A stretch of 64,000 bases of DNA from Nitrosomonas sp. Nm84 (GTDB lineage Bacteria; Pseudomonadota; Gammaproteobacteria; Burkholderiales; Nitrosomonadaceae), in contig NZ_QJJP01000010.1 in assembly GCF_003201565.1 (NCBI RefSeq), positions 46,333 through 110,332 of the forward strand, written 5' to 3'. Made by a program: the position numbers and the translations under genes. Below are positions 27,052 through 35,764 of the stretch, one piece after another. The notes under the pieces were generated by a model. It did no database searches. It was not told where the DNA came from and saw nothing but the letters and a program-made list of their open reading frames with translations. The stretch's first letter is position 1. Each line of letters begins with the position of its first letter.

Positions 27052-27080
27052 TTGAGTAGTATACTTGCAAAGCGTATAGG
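27052..27080 (+). promoter_or_regulatory. Candidate promoter of the RTX/S-layer-like gene
   Basis: TTGAGT (27052-27057) and TATAGG (27075-27080) are separated by 17 nt; each matches four of six consensus positions. Transcription from here would give a leader of about 145 nt that is very AT-rich near its end. An AAGTAA/TTACTT palindrome lies at 27181-27193, and GGGAGCTCCC (27223-27232) contains the ribosome binding site. A second weak candidate is the TATAAA at 26959-26964. The rest of 26861-27232 shows no gene; a small GTGCG/CGCAC hairpin lies at 26975-26988. Confidence 0.35.
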
Positions 27081-27232
27081 TTTTGGGCAGAATGCAATGC
27101 AACTTGGCTTTTGTGGTATTTTCTGCTAGGAAGAATGTAGGTAGCGCAGAAGTTACATAGAAACAAAGTGAAAAACTTGCAAGTAATTTACTTTTGTAAT
27201 TTTATTTTTAATTTATTAATAAGGGAGCTCCC

Positions 27233-29458
27233 ATGGCTATAACACCAGAACAACGCGATGATATTCTGCAAGTAGTTGTAGGTTTATTCAATGGATCGCC
27301 AGATGGCAATACTTTGACTGAATTATCAGACTTGGTTGAAAGTGGTGTCTCAATTGACGACTTGGCTGATTTGCTGGCCGCGCATTCTGCATTTAGAGAC
27401 AATATCCTGGCAGGTAACGTAACGACAGATGATCAAGTGGCTATTCTGATGAATCACTTTGGTCTTGTGGCTGATGATGATGAAACAAGTGCAGGTTCTC
27501 AAGCTGAAGCATACTTTGCGCAGAAACTTGGTGATGGCGAAGGATTCGGAAAAATTGTTTTTGATGCAGTAACATTCCTGACAACAGGTAATCCTGCCCC
27601 AGAATTTGCAGACACAGTAGCTTTGCTGAACAATAAAGTACTGGTTGCAAAATTGTATGCACAATCAAATCCTTCTGATGACATCAGTGCAATGCTGTCA
27701 ACTTTGGCTGGAGTTTCAGCAAGTACGCCTACCACCGAAGCCGAAGCACTGGCTTATTTGGATGGTATCGGACAAGGTCCAAATCCTGGTACTAGCGACA
27801 GTCTTATTTTCGGTGCTGACGCTCTGACGGGAACGTCAGGTAACGATACCTTCAATGCCGGCATTGTGAACAATGGTGCAGGTACCTTGGTTGAGAGTCT
27901 TGAAAGCGTTGACAACATTGATGGAGGTAGCGGCAAGGATACATTGAATGCTACGCTTGACGGAGGAACACCTGCTCCAACATTGGCAAGTGTCGAGGTT
28001 GTTAATATTCGCGCCGTCACTAGTTCAACAGTTGATTTTGCAAATACCTCCGGTGTTCAACAGATTTGGAATAATGGTTCGTCAGCGGGTCAAACTTTAA
28101 CCGTTAATGCTGCTTCAATTGCGGCAACTTTTGGTGTTAGAAATACTACTTCAACGACAGCTATTGATGTTGCTGATGATGTGGCAACAGGCACGGAAGA
28201 TACTTTGGCACTGTCGGTGGCTGGTGCGGGCAAAAGCGATGTGCCGACACGCGCTGCTGTAACGTCAGCTGACTCAGCTAACATCGAAGCAGTGAGTATC
28301 GCTGCGGCAGGTGAAAACTTTCTTGATATATCGGGATTTACTGCTATTACGACATTGACGGTGACAGGAAAGGGATCACTGGATGCATTGGTCGGTGCGA
28401 CTGCACTCACAACAGTTGACGCTTCTGCTAATAGCGGCGGTGTTACCGTTGACCTGTCAGCTGCTACGCTTGATTTGACAGTGACAGGCGGTTCTGGTGA
28501 CGATGACATTACCTCAGGCACTGGAAATGACACGATTGATGCAGGTGCCGGTGATGATAGAGTTGCTTTTGCAGCAGGCGAGCTAACTGTTGATGATACG
28601 GTTGAAGGTGGTGACGGAGATGATACGATAGCGGTTGATGGTGCAGACACTGGCGCATTGGATAATGCATCGCAAACAGGTTTTGAAGCGCTTGAAATAA
28701 CCGGTGGCACAGCCACTGTTGATGCTACTGGATTTGACTTTACCAAGATTGTACTTAGCGGTACAGCTACGGCATTAACTGCTAATAATTTTGAAAATGG
28801 CACGGTTGAAGTGAAAGTGCCAGGCGCAACTGTTACTAACGTTACTGTTGCTTCTGTCGGTGCTGAGGATGCCCTTGGTCTGGTAGTGAATGCCGAAGCG
28901 GCTGTGACACTCGCTGCAGTGGATATTACTGACGTAGAAACTGTGAACGTGAGCACAACTTCTGATCTCGACGATACTACATTTACTACAATTGAAACCG
29001 ATGGTGTTACCGCATTGACTTTTGCTGGTGCGGGCGACGTGATCGTTGCTGCTGTTACCGATGCAGATACGGCAAACGATGCAACTACCAAAATTGCCAC
29101 TGTGGATCTGACTGCTCAAACGGGTATTTTTGAAATGGTTGCGTTGGGTTACGGCACTACCTATAAATTAGGTAATTCAGGAGACGTTGAATTAAATGGT
29201 GCTGTAAATTCCCGCGATACATTTGAATTTACTACCGCATTTGATAATGAAGTATTGATCACTAGTGGAGAGTTTGGTGGTGATGTTAGCGATGATAAGA
29301 TTGATTTATCAGCGTTGGAGGGACTTACGGGTATCGATGATCTAACATTTACCAATAATGCCGGTGATTTGGAAATTACCAGCGATGCATTTGATGGTAC
29401 GATTGTGTTAGCTGGAACCATAGCTAATGATGTGAATGTGAATGACTTTATATTCTAA
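27233..29458 (+). CDS. RTX-containing, RsaA-like S-layer candidate secreted by type I system
   Basis: The 741-residue, strongly acidic protein is rich in Thr, Ala, Gly, Asp and Val, and has no cysteine and no signal peptide. An all-helical N-terminus (about 1-180; DDILQVVVGLFNGSPDGNTL) precedes beta-rich repeats. LTGTSGNDTFNAG and GGSGKDTLNA (about 198-240), GGSGDDDITSGTGNDTIDAG (about 420) and GGDGDDTIAVDG (about 460) are RTX-type calcium sites. The C-terminus ends VNVNDFIF, fitting an uncleaved type I secretion signal. The layout of LTGT...NDTF followed by ESVDNIDGGSGKDTL and VEVVNIRAVTSS parallels Caulobacter RsaA. AAGGGAG lies 5 nt before the ATG. A surface-layer role is inferred; a secreted adhesin is the alternative. 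Confidence 0.75.
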   Translation: MAITPEQRDDILQVVVGLFNGSPDGNTLTELSDLVESGVSIDDLADLLAAHSAFRDNILAGNVTTDDQVAILMNHFGLVADDDETSAGSQAEAYFAQKLGDGEGFGKIVFDAVTFLTTGNPAPEFADTVALLNNKVLVAKLYAQSNPSDDISAMLSTLAGVSASTPTTEAEALAYLDGIGQGPNPGTSDSLIFGADALTGTSGNDTFNAGIVNNGAGTLVESLESVDNIDGGSGKDTLNATLDGGTPAPTLASVEVVNIRAVTSSTVDFANTSGVQQIWNNGSSAGQTLTVNAASIAATFGVRNTTSTTAIDVADDVATGTEDTLALSVAGAGKSDVPTRAAVTSADSANIEAVSIAAAGENFLDISGFTAITTLTVTGKGSLDALVGATALTTVDASANSGGVTVDLSAATLDLTVTGGSGDDDITSGTGNDTIDAGAGDDRVAFAAGELTVDDTVEGGDGDDTIAVDGADTGALDNASQTGFEALEITGGTATVDATGFDFTKIVLSGTATALTANNFENGTVEVKVPGATVTNVTVASVGAEDALGLVVNAEAAVTLAAVDITDVETVNVSTTSDLDDTTFTTIETDGVTALTFAGAGDVIVAAVTDADTANDATTKIATVDLTAQTGIFEMVALGYGTTYKLGNSGDVELNGAVNSRDTFEFTTAFDNEVLITSGEFGGDVSDDKIDLSALEGLTGIDDLTFTNNAGDLEITSDAFDGTIVLAGTIANDVNVNDFIF

Positions 29459-29535
29459 GAGTTTAAGTGTGTGAGTGAAACTTGCAATTTTTACTCACAA
29501 GTACCACTTAAATAAATAGAAGTTTAAATTGGAAG

Positions 29536-29569
29536 CCGCTCTTGGGAAACTAAGAGCGGTTTTTATTTT
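29536..29569 (+). terminator. Rho-independent terminator after the S-layer-like gene
   Basis: CCGCTCTT (29536-29543) and AAGAGCGG (29552-29559) form a perfect 8-bp stem with an 8-nt loop, followed at once by TTTTTATTTT. It lies 78 nt after the stop codon and is the strongest terminator in the window, as expected for a highly expressed monocistronic gene. Confidence 0.9.
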
Positions 29570-29640
29570 GGGGATAAAAAAACAACAGATTCTCTTAGAA
29601 CCAGATGCGTGTTTCTTGCTGAAGGCTAATAATTAATAAT

Positions 29641-29829
29641 ACCGTTCTGTTATGTCATATATTGATAGATCTGGCGACGATTGCAGAAAGCACAGAAGGA
29701 TGCTCTTTCGCTGAAGCTATAGACACTCAACTGGTTTCCAAGAGTGATTTTATGGAATTTATTAAATGGAGTGTCGGTTTAGCATTAGGACAAATGGCTG
29801 TTATCGCGACACTGGTGAAGTCGCTTTGA
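29641..29829 (+). pseudogene. Remnant of a small DUF1640/CCDC90-like membrane protein gene
   Basis: One frame, open from 29623 to the TGA at 29827, ends FMEFIKWSVGLALGQMAVIA then TLVKSL. This resembles the C-terminal membrane anchor of short bacterial coiled-coil proteins of the DUF1640 type, which usually have about 60 more helical residues before it. Here the upstream part (LATIAESTEGCSFAEAID) is degenerate, and no ATG or ribosome binding site supports a full gene. The internal ATG at 29752 could still give a 25-residue membrane peptide. Decayed gene is the preferred reading. Confidence 0.4.
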
Positions 29830-29863
29830 TAAAAAAGAGACAGAGAATTACTCTGTTTTCAAT

Positions 29864-30556
29864 TTATAAACCGGTTATTTCTGAATTGAGCTGCTGACAT
29901 ATCAGCAATGGATCTTGAGCCTGAGTGATTGGTCTACCGATTACTAAATAATTTGCACCGTTCAGAATAGCCTGCTGTGGTGTTGTAATTCTCTTTTGAT
30001 CATCAACTTGGCCATCGGATGGGCGGATACCGGGAGTCACCAGGCAGAAATCACCACCCAGTAGTTGGCGTAAATGCGCCGCTTCCAGCGCCGAACAAAC
30101 CACGCCATCCAGTCCACAGCTATCAGTCAATCGCGCCAAGCGTTCTACAATTTGCTGAGGCTTGCCTTGCAAACCAATATCATCAATATCATCCTGATCC
30201 ATACTGGTTAGTAAAGTGACCGCAATCAGTTTGGTGGTTCCCTGAGGTATTGCACTGCGTGCAGCCATTAACATTTTCCGCCCACCGAGTGCATGCACAT
30301 TCACCATCCATACACCTAAGCTACTGGCGACTTTGCAAGCGCTGGCGACGGTATTGGGGATATCGTGAAATTTTAGATCAAGAAAAATATCAAAGCCTTG
30401 CAGCATCAATTTTTCAATCAGCTGCGGACCTGCTGCGGTAAAAAGCTCTTTGCCTACTTTCAATCGGCATACACTGGGATCCAGCTTTTCAACCAGCCGT
30501 AAGGCATCGATTGCTCTGCTGAAGTCGAGTGCAACAATGATGCGAGGGGCATTCAT
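29864..30556 (-). CDS. pyrF: Orotidine 5'-phosphate decarboxylase
   Basis: PyrF converts OMP to UMP, the last step of de novo pyrimidine synthesis. The product begins MNAPRIIVALDFS. It carries the catalytic block LDLKFHDIPNTVASACKVA (Lys-Asp pair) and ends with LVTPGIRPSDGQVDDQKRIT and NYLVIGRPIT. A longer frame begins with TTG at 30604 inside lapA, but the ATG at 30556 gives the usual size (230 residues) and starts right at the conserved first strand. The lapB gene often found between lapA and pyrF is absent here. Confidence 0.95.
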   Translation of the reverse strand: MNAPRIIVALDFSRAIDALRLVEKLDPSVCRLKVGKELFTAAGPQLIEKLMLQGFDIFLDLKFHDIPNTVASACKVASSLGVWMVNVHALGGRKMLMAARSAIPQGTTKLIAVTLLTSMDQDDIDDIGLQGKPQQIVERLARLTDSCGLDGVVCSALEAAHLRQLLGGDFCLVTPGIRPSDGQVDDQKRITTPQQAILNGANYLVIGRPITQAQDPLLICQQLNSEITGL

Positions 30557-30572
30557 TGATGAAGCTTTTTGA

Positions 30573-30782
30573 CTATTTGTTTGAGCGGTAGCTGCAGCGA
30601 GCAAATAGGAATGTGATTAAGATACCTAGTGCGAAGAATATCAAAAGCGCAACACTGAGCGGTAGCTCGATTGATTTATCCAGGTAATATTGCAGCATGA
30701 TAGGCTGTGAGTTTTTGGAAGCAAAAACAGCAAGGATCACAAAAACTACAATACGCAAAAGCCATGCGATTAGATTCATCAT
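30573..30782 (-). CDS. lapA: LapA family (DUF1049) inner membrane protein
   Basis: This 69-residue protein has two hydrophobic segments (LIAWLLRIVVFVILAVFA and LPLSVALLIFFALGILITFL) separated by NSQPIMLQYYLDKSIE, the DUF1049/LapA pattern. In enterobacteria LapA works with LapB in control of LPS assembly via LpxC turnover. It lies between ihfB and pyrF in the usual betaproteobacterial order, but lapB itself is not next to it, so its partner must be elsewhere if present. Confidence 0.88.
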   Translation of the reverse strand: MMNLIAWLLRIVVFVILAVFASKNSQPIMLQYYLDKSIELPLSVALLIFFALGILITFLFARCSYRSNK

Positions 30783-30911
30783 GATGAGTTTAGCCCGTAC
30801 GAAGTTAAAAGGTATTTATATATTTATTTAACATGCTTGAGTTAATGAAATTTGGGTAATCAGATGACTGGAACATTTATCTAACTACCCAAATTTATTA
30901 ATTTTAGATTA

Positions 30912-31202
30912 TTATTTTCCGCTCTTATAATCAACACGTTCGCGCATTTCTTTACCTGCTTTAAAATGTGGAACATATTTTTCAGGCACTTTGACCTTAT
31001 CGCCCGATTTTGGGTTACGGCCGACGCGCGGAGGTCGATAGTTTAGATCAAAACTACCAAACCCGCGGATTTCTATACGCTGACCTTGGGACAGGCTTTT
31101 TGCCATCGCATCAATAATTGTTTTGACAGAAAGCTCAGCGTCTTTGGTAACCAATTGCGGGAAACGAGCTGCGAGTCGAGTAATTAATTCGGATTTCGTC
31201 AT
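30912..31202 (-). CDS. ihfB: Integration host factor subunit beta
   Basis: IHF is a DNA-bending heterodimer of the HU family that shapes promoters, recombination sites and replication origins. The 96 residues start [17 protein letters not shown], carry [20 protein letters not shown] (the beta-arm with the Pro that intercalates into DNA) and [20 protein letters not shown]. These place it in the beta rather than the alpha subunit. It is 9 nt downstream of rpsA, a linkage conserved across proteobacteria. Confidence 0.96.
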   Translation of the reverse strand: MTKSELITRLAARFPQLVTKDAELSVKTIIDAMAKSLSQGQRIEIRGFGSFDLNYRPPRVGRNPKSGDKVKVPEKYVPHFKAGKEMRERVDYKSGK

Positions 31203-31211
31203 GAACTTTCC

Positions 31212-32924
31212 TTATTGCTCTGAATTTTTACTATCCATTTTAGCTTTCAGTAAAGCGCCCAGGCTGGTTGTGCCAGCATTCGCAGGCGCTTTAATTTTCT
31301 GCATAGCGGAGGTTTCATCAGATTTATCTTTTGCTTTAATTGAAAGATTGATGGTGCGATTCTTGCGATCAACATTGATGATCATGGTTTCGACCTTATC
31401 GCCTTCTTTTAAATGCGTGCGGATGTCTTCAACACGATCACGTGATACTTCGGATGCGCGTAAATAACCTTCCACGTCGTTGACCAATGTAATCACAGCG
31501 CCTTTTGCATCAATAGATTTTACGGTGCCTTCTATGATACTGTTTTTATCATGTTCGGCGACAAAACTGGTGAAAGGATCGCCTTCCATTTGTTTGATGC
31601 CGAGCGAGATACGTTCGCGTTCAACGTCGATAGATAAAATCAGTGCTTCGACTTCATCCCCTTTCTTGTAATTAAGAACCGCTTCTTCTCCCGGTTGATG
31701 CCAGGATAAGTCGGATAAATGTACAAGACCATCGATGTTGCCTGGCAAACCAATGAATACACCAAAGTCTGTGATGGATTTGATTTGTCCGCTCACTTTA
31801 TCGCCTTTCTCATGAGTTGCGGCAAATTCTTCCCATGGATTGGTTTGACATTGTTTCATACCCAATGAAATGCGGCGCCGTTCTTCATCAATCTCAAGAA
31901 TCATGACTTCGACTTCATCACCCAACTGAACGATTTTGGATGGATATACATTTTTATTCGTCCAATCCATTTCTGAAATATGCACTAATCCTTCAATACC
32001 TTGTTCGATTTCGATAAATGCACCGTAATCAGTTAGATTGGTCACTTTACCAAACAGGCGGGTGCGTGCTGGGTAACGTCGTGCCAAACCAACCCATGGA
32101 TCTTCGCTCAGCTGCTTCATGCCTAAAGAAACACGGTTTTTCTCTTGATCGAACTTGAGTACCTTGGCAGTAACTTCATCACCAATATTGACTACTTCTG
32201 ATGGATGCTTCACGCGACGCCATGCCAGATCAGTAATATGTAATAGTCCATCAATTCCACCCAGATCGACAAATGCGCCGTAATCAGTGATATTTTTGAC
32301 TACGCCATGGACAGTCGCACCTTCTTGCAAATTGGACAACAAGGTTTCACGGTCAGCGCCTTGCGATGCTTCTAATACCGCACGACGCGAAACCACGACG
32401 TTATTGCGTTTGCGATCAAGTTTGATGACCTTGAAGTCCATTTCCTTATTTTCATAAGGTGTTGTGTCCTTGACTGGACGAATGTCAACCAGAGAGCCGG
32501 GTAGAAATGCGCGAATGCCATTGATCATGGCCGTCAAGCCGCCTTTTACTTTACCATTCACCATGCCAGTAACAATCTTGCCGCTTTCCATGGCTTCTTC
32601 CAGATCGTGCCAAGCGGTTAGGCGCTTAGCCTTGTCGCGGGAAAGGCGTGTTTCTCCATAACCATCTTCTAAAGATTCAATGGCGACACTAATGAAATCA
32701 CCTGGTTTTACTTCAATTTCGCCACGATCGTTTTTGAATTCTTCAACAGGAATGAAACTTTCGGATTTGAGTCCGGCATTAACGACAACAATATTGTAGT
32801 CAACACGGACAACTTCAGCAGTAATTACTTCACCAATGCGCATTTCCTGACGAGAGAGACTTTCTTCAAAGAGTGCGGCAAAACTATCTGGGGAATGGGG
32901 GGTTGCAGTGGAAGCTTTAGTCAT
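31212..32924 (-). CDS. rpsA: 30S ribosomal protein S1
   Basis: S1 binds mRNA on the small subunit and helps initiate translation, especially on structured or SD-poor messages. The 570-residue protein has the six S1 (OB-fold) repeats of full-length proteobacterial S1. The start [20 protein letters not shown] is followed by [20 protein letters not shown] (repeat 1). Repeats 3 to 6 are marked by [59 protein letters not shown] and the diverged [18 protein letters not shown]. It lies between cmk and ihfB, its standard context. Confidence 0.97.
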   Translation of the reverse strand: MTKASTATPHSPDSFAALFEESLSRQEMRIGEVITAEVVRVDYNIVVVNAGLKSESFIPVEEFKNDRGEIEVKPGDFISVAIESLEDGYGETRLSRDKAKRLTAWHDLEEAMESGKIVTGMVNGKVKGGLTAMINGIRAFLPGSLVDIRPVKDTTPYENKEMDFKVIKLDRKRNNVVVSRRAVLEASQGADRETLLSNLQEGATVHGVVKNITDYGAFVDLGGIDGLLHITDLAWRRVKHPSEVVNIGDEVTAKVLKFDQEKNRVSLGMKQLSEDPWVGLARRYPARTRLFGKVTNLTDYGAFIEIEQGIEGLVHISEMDWTNKNVYPSKIVQLGDEVEVMILEIDEERRRISLGMKQCQTNPWEEFAATHEKGDKVSGQIKSITDFGVFIGLPGNIDGLVHLSDLSWHQPGEEAVLNYKKGDEVEALILSIDVERERISLGIKQMEGDPFTSFVAEHDKNSIIEGTVKSIDAKGAVITLVNDVEGYLRASEVSRDRVEDIRTHLKEGDKVETMIINVDRKNRTINLSIKAKDKSDETSAMQKIKAPANAGTTSLGALLKAKMDSKNSEQ

Positions 32925-33041
32925 TATAAAAAATACCTGATTTAATGCCCTGTCATGATTTACACCGAGCAGGCTGGTTAGTTAATAAAATGTTTGAAAC
33001 TTTAAAACTATTTTCCTTCGTATCTTGTAAAGAAAATAATG

Positions 33042-33734
33042 TTATTTTGTATTCAAACGCGAGTTTTTTGCACGGAATTCATTATACCAGGAGAGAACAG
33101 CATCTTGTGCCTGGGATATGGTGAGTGCGGTGGTATCCAGCAATTTGGCATCAGTGCCCTGTTGCAAGGGGGCAACGCTGCGATTGCTATCGCGCTCATC
33201 ACGTTTTTGGATATCGTGCAATAAGTCGGCGATGTTAGCATTTATCCCTTTCTCCATCAACTGCTTATATCGTCTTTGTGCGCGTATCTCAGCACTGGCG
33301 GTAAGAAATATTTTCAGAATGGCGCTGGGAAAGATAACGGACCCCATGTCGCGTCCATCCGTCACTAAGCCGGGCGGCTGACGGAATTCGCGCTGACGCT
33401 CTACCAGTGCTGCTCGAATTTGCGGGTAAGCCGCTAATTGCGAAGCTAAGATGCCGCATTCTTCTGTGCGGATAGCATCGGTAACGATGTCGTCGTCGAG
33501 GTAAATGGTTTCATTTTTAAATATCACATTCAGGTTCCTGGCGATAGTTGCGAGTGAGTCTTGATTCTGAATGTCAGCGCAGGATTGTACTGTTTTTAAT
33601 GCAACCAACCGGTAAAGCGCGCCACTATCCAGATAATGGAATCCAAGATTTTTAGCAACCAGTTGGGCGATAGTGCCTTTGCCGGATGCCGATGGGCCAT
33701 CAATGGCGATGACGGGAATTTCATTTATATACAT
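33042..33734 (-). CDS. cmk: Cytidylate kinase
   Basis: Cmk phosphorylates CMP and dCMP with ATP in nucleotide salvage and turnover. Its 230 residues start MYINEIPVIAIDGPSASGKG, where the P-loop GPSASGKGT binds ATP. LVTDGRDMGSVIFP binds CMP, and the lid region ASAEIRAQRRYKQL is followed by RDERDSNR. Length and motifs fit the bacterial type with a CMP-binding insert. It lies between aroA and rpsA as in many proteobacteria. Confidence 0.96.
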   Translation of the reverse strand: MYINEIPVIAIDGPSASGKGTIAQLVAKNLGFHYLDSGALYRLVALKTVQSCADIQNQDSLATIARNLNVIFKNETIYLDDDIVTDAIRTEECGILASQLAAYPQIRAALVERQREFRQPPGLVTDGRDMGSVIFPSAILKIFLTASAEIRAQRRYKQLMEKGINANIADLLHDIQKRDERDSNRSVAPLQQGTDAKLLDTTALTISQAQDAVLSWYNEFRAKNSRLNTK

Positions 33735-33779
33735 GCAGCAATCTCATCAGTGAGGTTGAATGGATAGATGGCATTTATT

Positions 33780-35099
33780 TTATTTTTCCGGATGAATTAT
33801 TTGTGAAAGTTTCTCAAAATAATCAGGAAATGTTTTGGTAACGCAATGAGGATCATTGATACGTACAGGTGTGCCTAGTGATACGAGCGAAAAGCACATC
33901 GCCATACGGTGATCGTCATACGTATCAATGGCTGCGTGCGGCGTCAAGCCATTGGCTGGCGGGGTAATGCGTAAATAATCTATACCTTCCTCAATAATTG
34001 CGCCCAATTTGCGCAATTCAGTGGCCATAGCAGTCAGGCGATCTGTTTCTTTCAAACGCCAGCTGGCAATGTTGCGTAATGTTGTCACCCCTTCTGCAAA
34101 TAATGCAGTGACTGCGAGTGTCATAGCGGCATCAGGAATATGGTTGCAATCCAGATCAATGGCGCGCAGAAATTTTCCGCTATGACTTACTGCTGCCCCG
34201 CTTGCCTCGATCCAGTTTTCCTCCATGGATATTTTTGCACCCATCATTTCGAGTGCCGCGGCAAAATGTATATCACCCTGCGCACTACCGCGACCGACTC
34301 CCTGAACACGTACTGGACCATGTCCAATAGCGCCCGCTGCGAGAAAATATGAAGCTGACGATGCGTCGCCTTCAACGGTGATATGGCCTGGAGTATGATA
34401 GCTTTGCTGCGCGGGTATCGTGAACTGCTGCCAGTCGGTATGTTCAACGTGTACACCGAAATGCAGCATCTGTGCGAGTGTTAATTCAATATAGGGTTGC
34501 GAGATTAAAGTACCAGATACATGGATAATGGATTTTTTCTTGCTCAGTGGCAGCGCCATCAACAAGCCGGTCAGAAATTGACTGGAAACATCTCCTTTGA
34601 CGGTAACCGAATGGGTGTCGCTGTTGTCAGGCAAGCGCATTGACTTGATTTCCAACGGAGGAAATCCGGGATTGCCCAGATAAGTGATGTCCGCACCCAA
34701 TTGGCGTAGCGCATCAACCAAGTCTGCAATCGGTCGTTCATGCATGCGCGGCACGCCGGATAACCGGTAGTGACCATGCATTAAAGCTAATACTGCAACC
34801 AAAGGCCGGAAAGCGGTACCGGCGTTGCCGAGAAATAAATCAGCCTGTGCGACTGGAAATGTGCCTTTTCCTCCGGTGATGCGGTAATCGTTTTTGTCTA
34901 TCTGTGTAACGGAAATGCCCAATTTGGCAAGCGCATCCAGCATGCGCGCCGTGTCATCAGAGGCTAATAAATCATGAACGTGCGTAGTGCCTTCCGCCAG
35001 TGCAGCAAGCAAGAGGATCCGGTTAGAAATACTCTTTGATCCCGGTAACTGCACAATGCCGTGAGCAATTCTGGCGGATGGAAGATCAAGCCATGTCAT
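33780..35099 (-). CDS. aroA: 3-phosphoshikimate 1-carboxyvinyltransferase (EPSP synthase)
   Basis: AroA joins shikimate-3-phosphate and PEP in the sixth step of aromatic amino acid synthesis. The 439-residue product carries [20 protein letters not shown] near the N-terminus (substrate-binding Lys, Ser, Arg), the [15 protein letters not shown] loop and the C-terminal [11 protein letters not shown]. The PEP-site loop reads NAGTAFRPL where the common form is NAGTAMRPL. It leads the string aroA-cmk-rpsA-ihfB-lapA-pyrF. Its own promoter would lie within 35100-35350, which is AT-rich and otherwise empty. Confidence 0.96.
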   Translation of the reverse strand: MTWLDLPSARIAHGIVQLPGSKSISNRILLLAALAEGTTHVHDLLASDDTARMLDALAKLGISVTQIDKNDYRITGGKGTFPVAQADLFLGNAGTAFRPLVAVLALMHGHYRLSGVPRMHERPIADLVDALRQLGADITYLGNPGFPPLEIKSMRLPDNSDTHSVTVKGDVSSQFLTGLLMALPLSKKKSIIHVSGTLISQPYIELTLAQMLHFGVHVEHTDWQQFTIPAQQSYHTPGHITVEGDASSASYFLAAGAIGHGPVRVQGVGRGSAQGDIHFAAALEMMGAKISMEENWIEASGAAVSHSGKFLRAIDLDCNHIPDAAMTLAVTALFAEGVTTLRNIASWRLKETDRLTAMATELRKLGAIIEEGIDYLRITPPANGLTPHAAIDTYDDHRMAMCFSLVSLGTPVRINDPHCVTKTFPDYFEKLSQIIHPEK

Positions 35100-35355
35100 T
35101 ATGTTTGCGGTGTGAAAATTGAAAGATGATATCGTATAAAAACATTCGAAGAATAAAAATTTTGCTAATCATCTAAGAGTGCTGATCATTTTTCTGAAAT
35201 TACTTGGATTGATTTACTAAAATTGGAAAAATCTTTATCAAACGATCGTGTTTAAGGTAATCTATCGTAGTAGATTTTTAGATAAGCGCATTCGTCTTGT
35301 TTTAGATGCTTTTAAAAGATGCTGCTTTTGATGCTAAATGATGATGGCATAATTC

Positions 35356-35374
35356 AAAATAGTTATACTATTTT
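35356..35374. promoter_or_regulatory. Palindrome overlapping a -10-like box, possible operator
   Basis: AAAATAGT (35356-35363) and ACTATTTT (35367-35374) are perfect inverted arms around TAT, and TATACT at 35364-35369 resembles a -10 element. It sits 21 nt before the ATG of the small membrane protein gene at 35395, where a repressor-binding palindrome would act. No convincing -35 is present, so a hairpin in the leader is an alternative. Confidence 0.35.
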
Positions 35375-35394
35375 TACAAGAAAGAGGTTGATGA

Positions 35395-35643
35395 ATGGAA
35401 GATGCAGAAATTGCTTTGATGTTTTCTTTACTGACAATCCCTGTCGCCATCTGGCTACAGTTGTGGGTAAAGAATCGTAGAGAGAACCGAAGAAATGTTT
35501 TGGGTGAGGAAGAATTTGAGAATACAGCACGTGCGTTCGTTTCTATCATTTTAGAAGGCGCTGCGATTGTGGGTGGGCTCATTATGATTATTATGGGTTC
35601 CGGAGGGGTGATTAAGTACATCATCAATTTTTACGCAACATGA
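35395..35643 (+). CDS. Small membrane protein of unknown function
   Basis: This 82-residue protein has two likely membrane spans (ALMFSLLTIPVAIWLQLWV, about residues 8-26, and AFVSIILEGAAIVGGLIMII, about 47-67). They are joined by a highly charged loop (KNRRENRRNVLGEEEFENTA). AGAGG at 35382-35386 with good spacing supports the ATG. It is monocistronic, with a palindrome in front and a candidate terminator behind. I do not recognise a named family. Confidence 0.6.
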   Translation: MEDAEIALMFSLLTIPVAIWLQLWVKNRRENRRNVLGEEEFENTARAFVSIILEGAAIVGGLIMIIMGSGGVIKYIINFYAT

Positions 35644-35728
35644 TTTATCCACATAGTTATTTTTAGTTCAGTGAAGAAGCGAGATATCCGGGAGATGGAT
35701 ACCCGGATACTCAATAGAAGAACAAAGA

Positions 35729-35764
35729 AGCTTCCATTTGTTGCTTGCGTTAGGAAGCTGTTTT
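35729..35764 (+). terminator. Candidate intrinsic terminator after the small membrane protein gene
   Basis: AGCTTCC (35729-35735) pairs with GGAAGCT (35753-35759), followed by GTTTT. The loop is long (17 nt) and the T-run short, so termination may be weak. It ends next to the stop codon of the converging topoisomerase III gene. Confidence 0.4.

Noticed and set aside
28090..29100. 336-residue open frame antisense to the RTX protein gene
   Set aside because: It has no ribosome binding site. Its composition (Ser, Val, Ala, Thr, Pro runs) is the mirror of the repeat-rich plus-strand gene, which has a clear start, motifs and terminator.
35645..35653. TTATCCACA, a perfect DnaA box
   Set aside because: It is a single copy without a cluster or AT-rich unwinding element nearby, and one such 9-mer is expected by chance in a genome.
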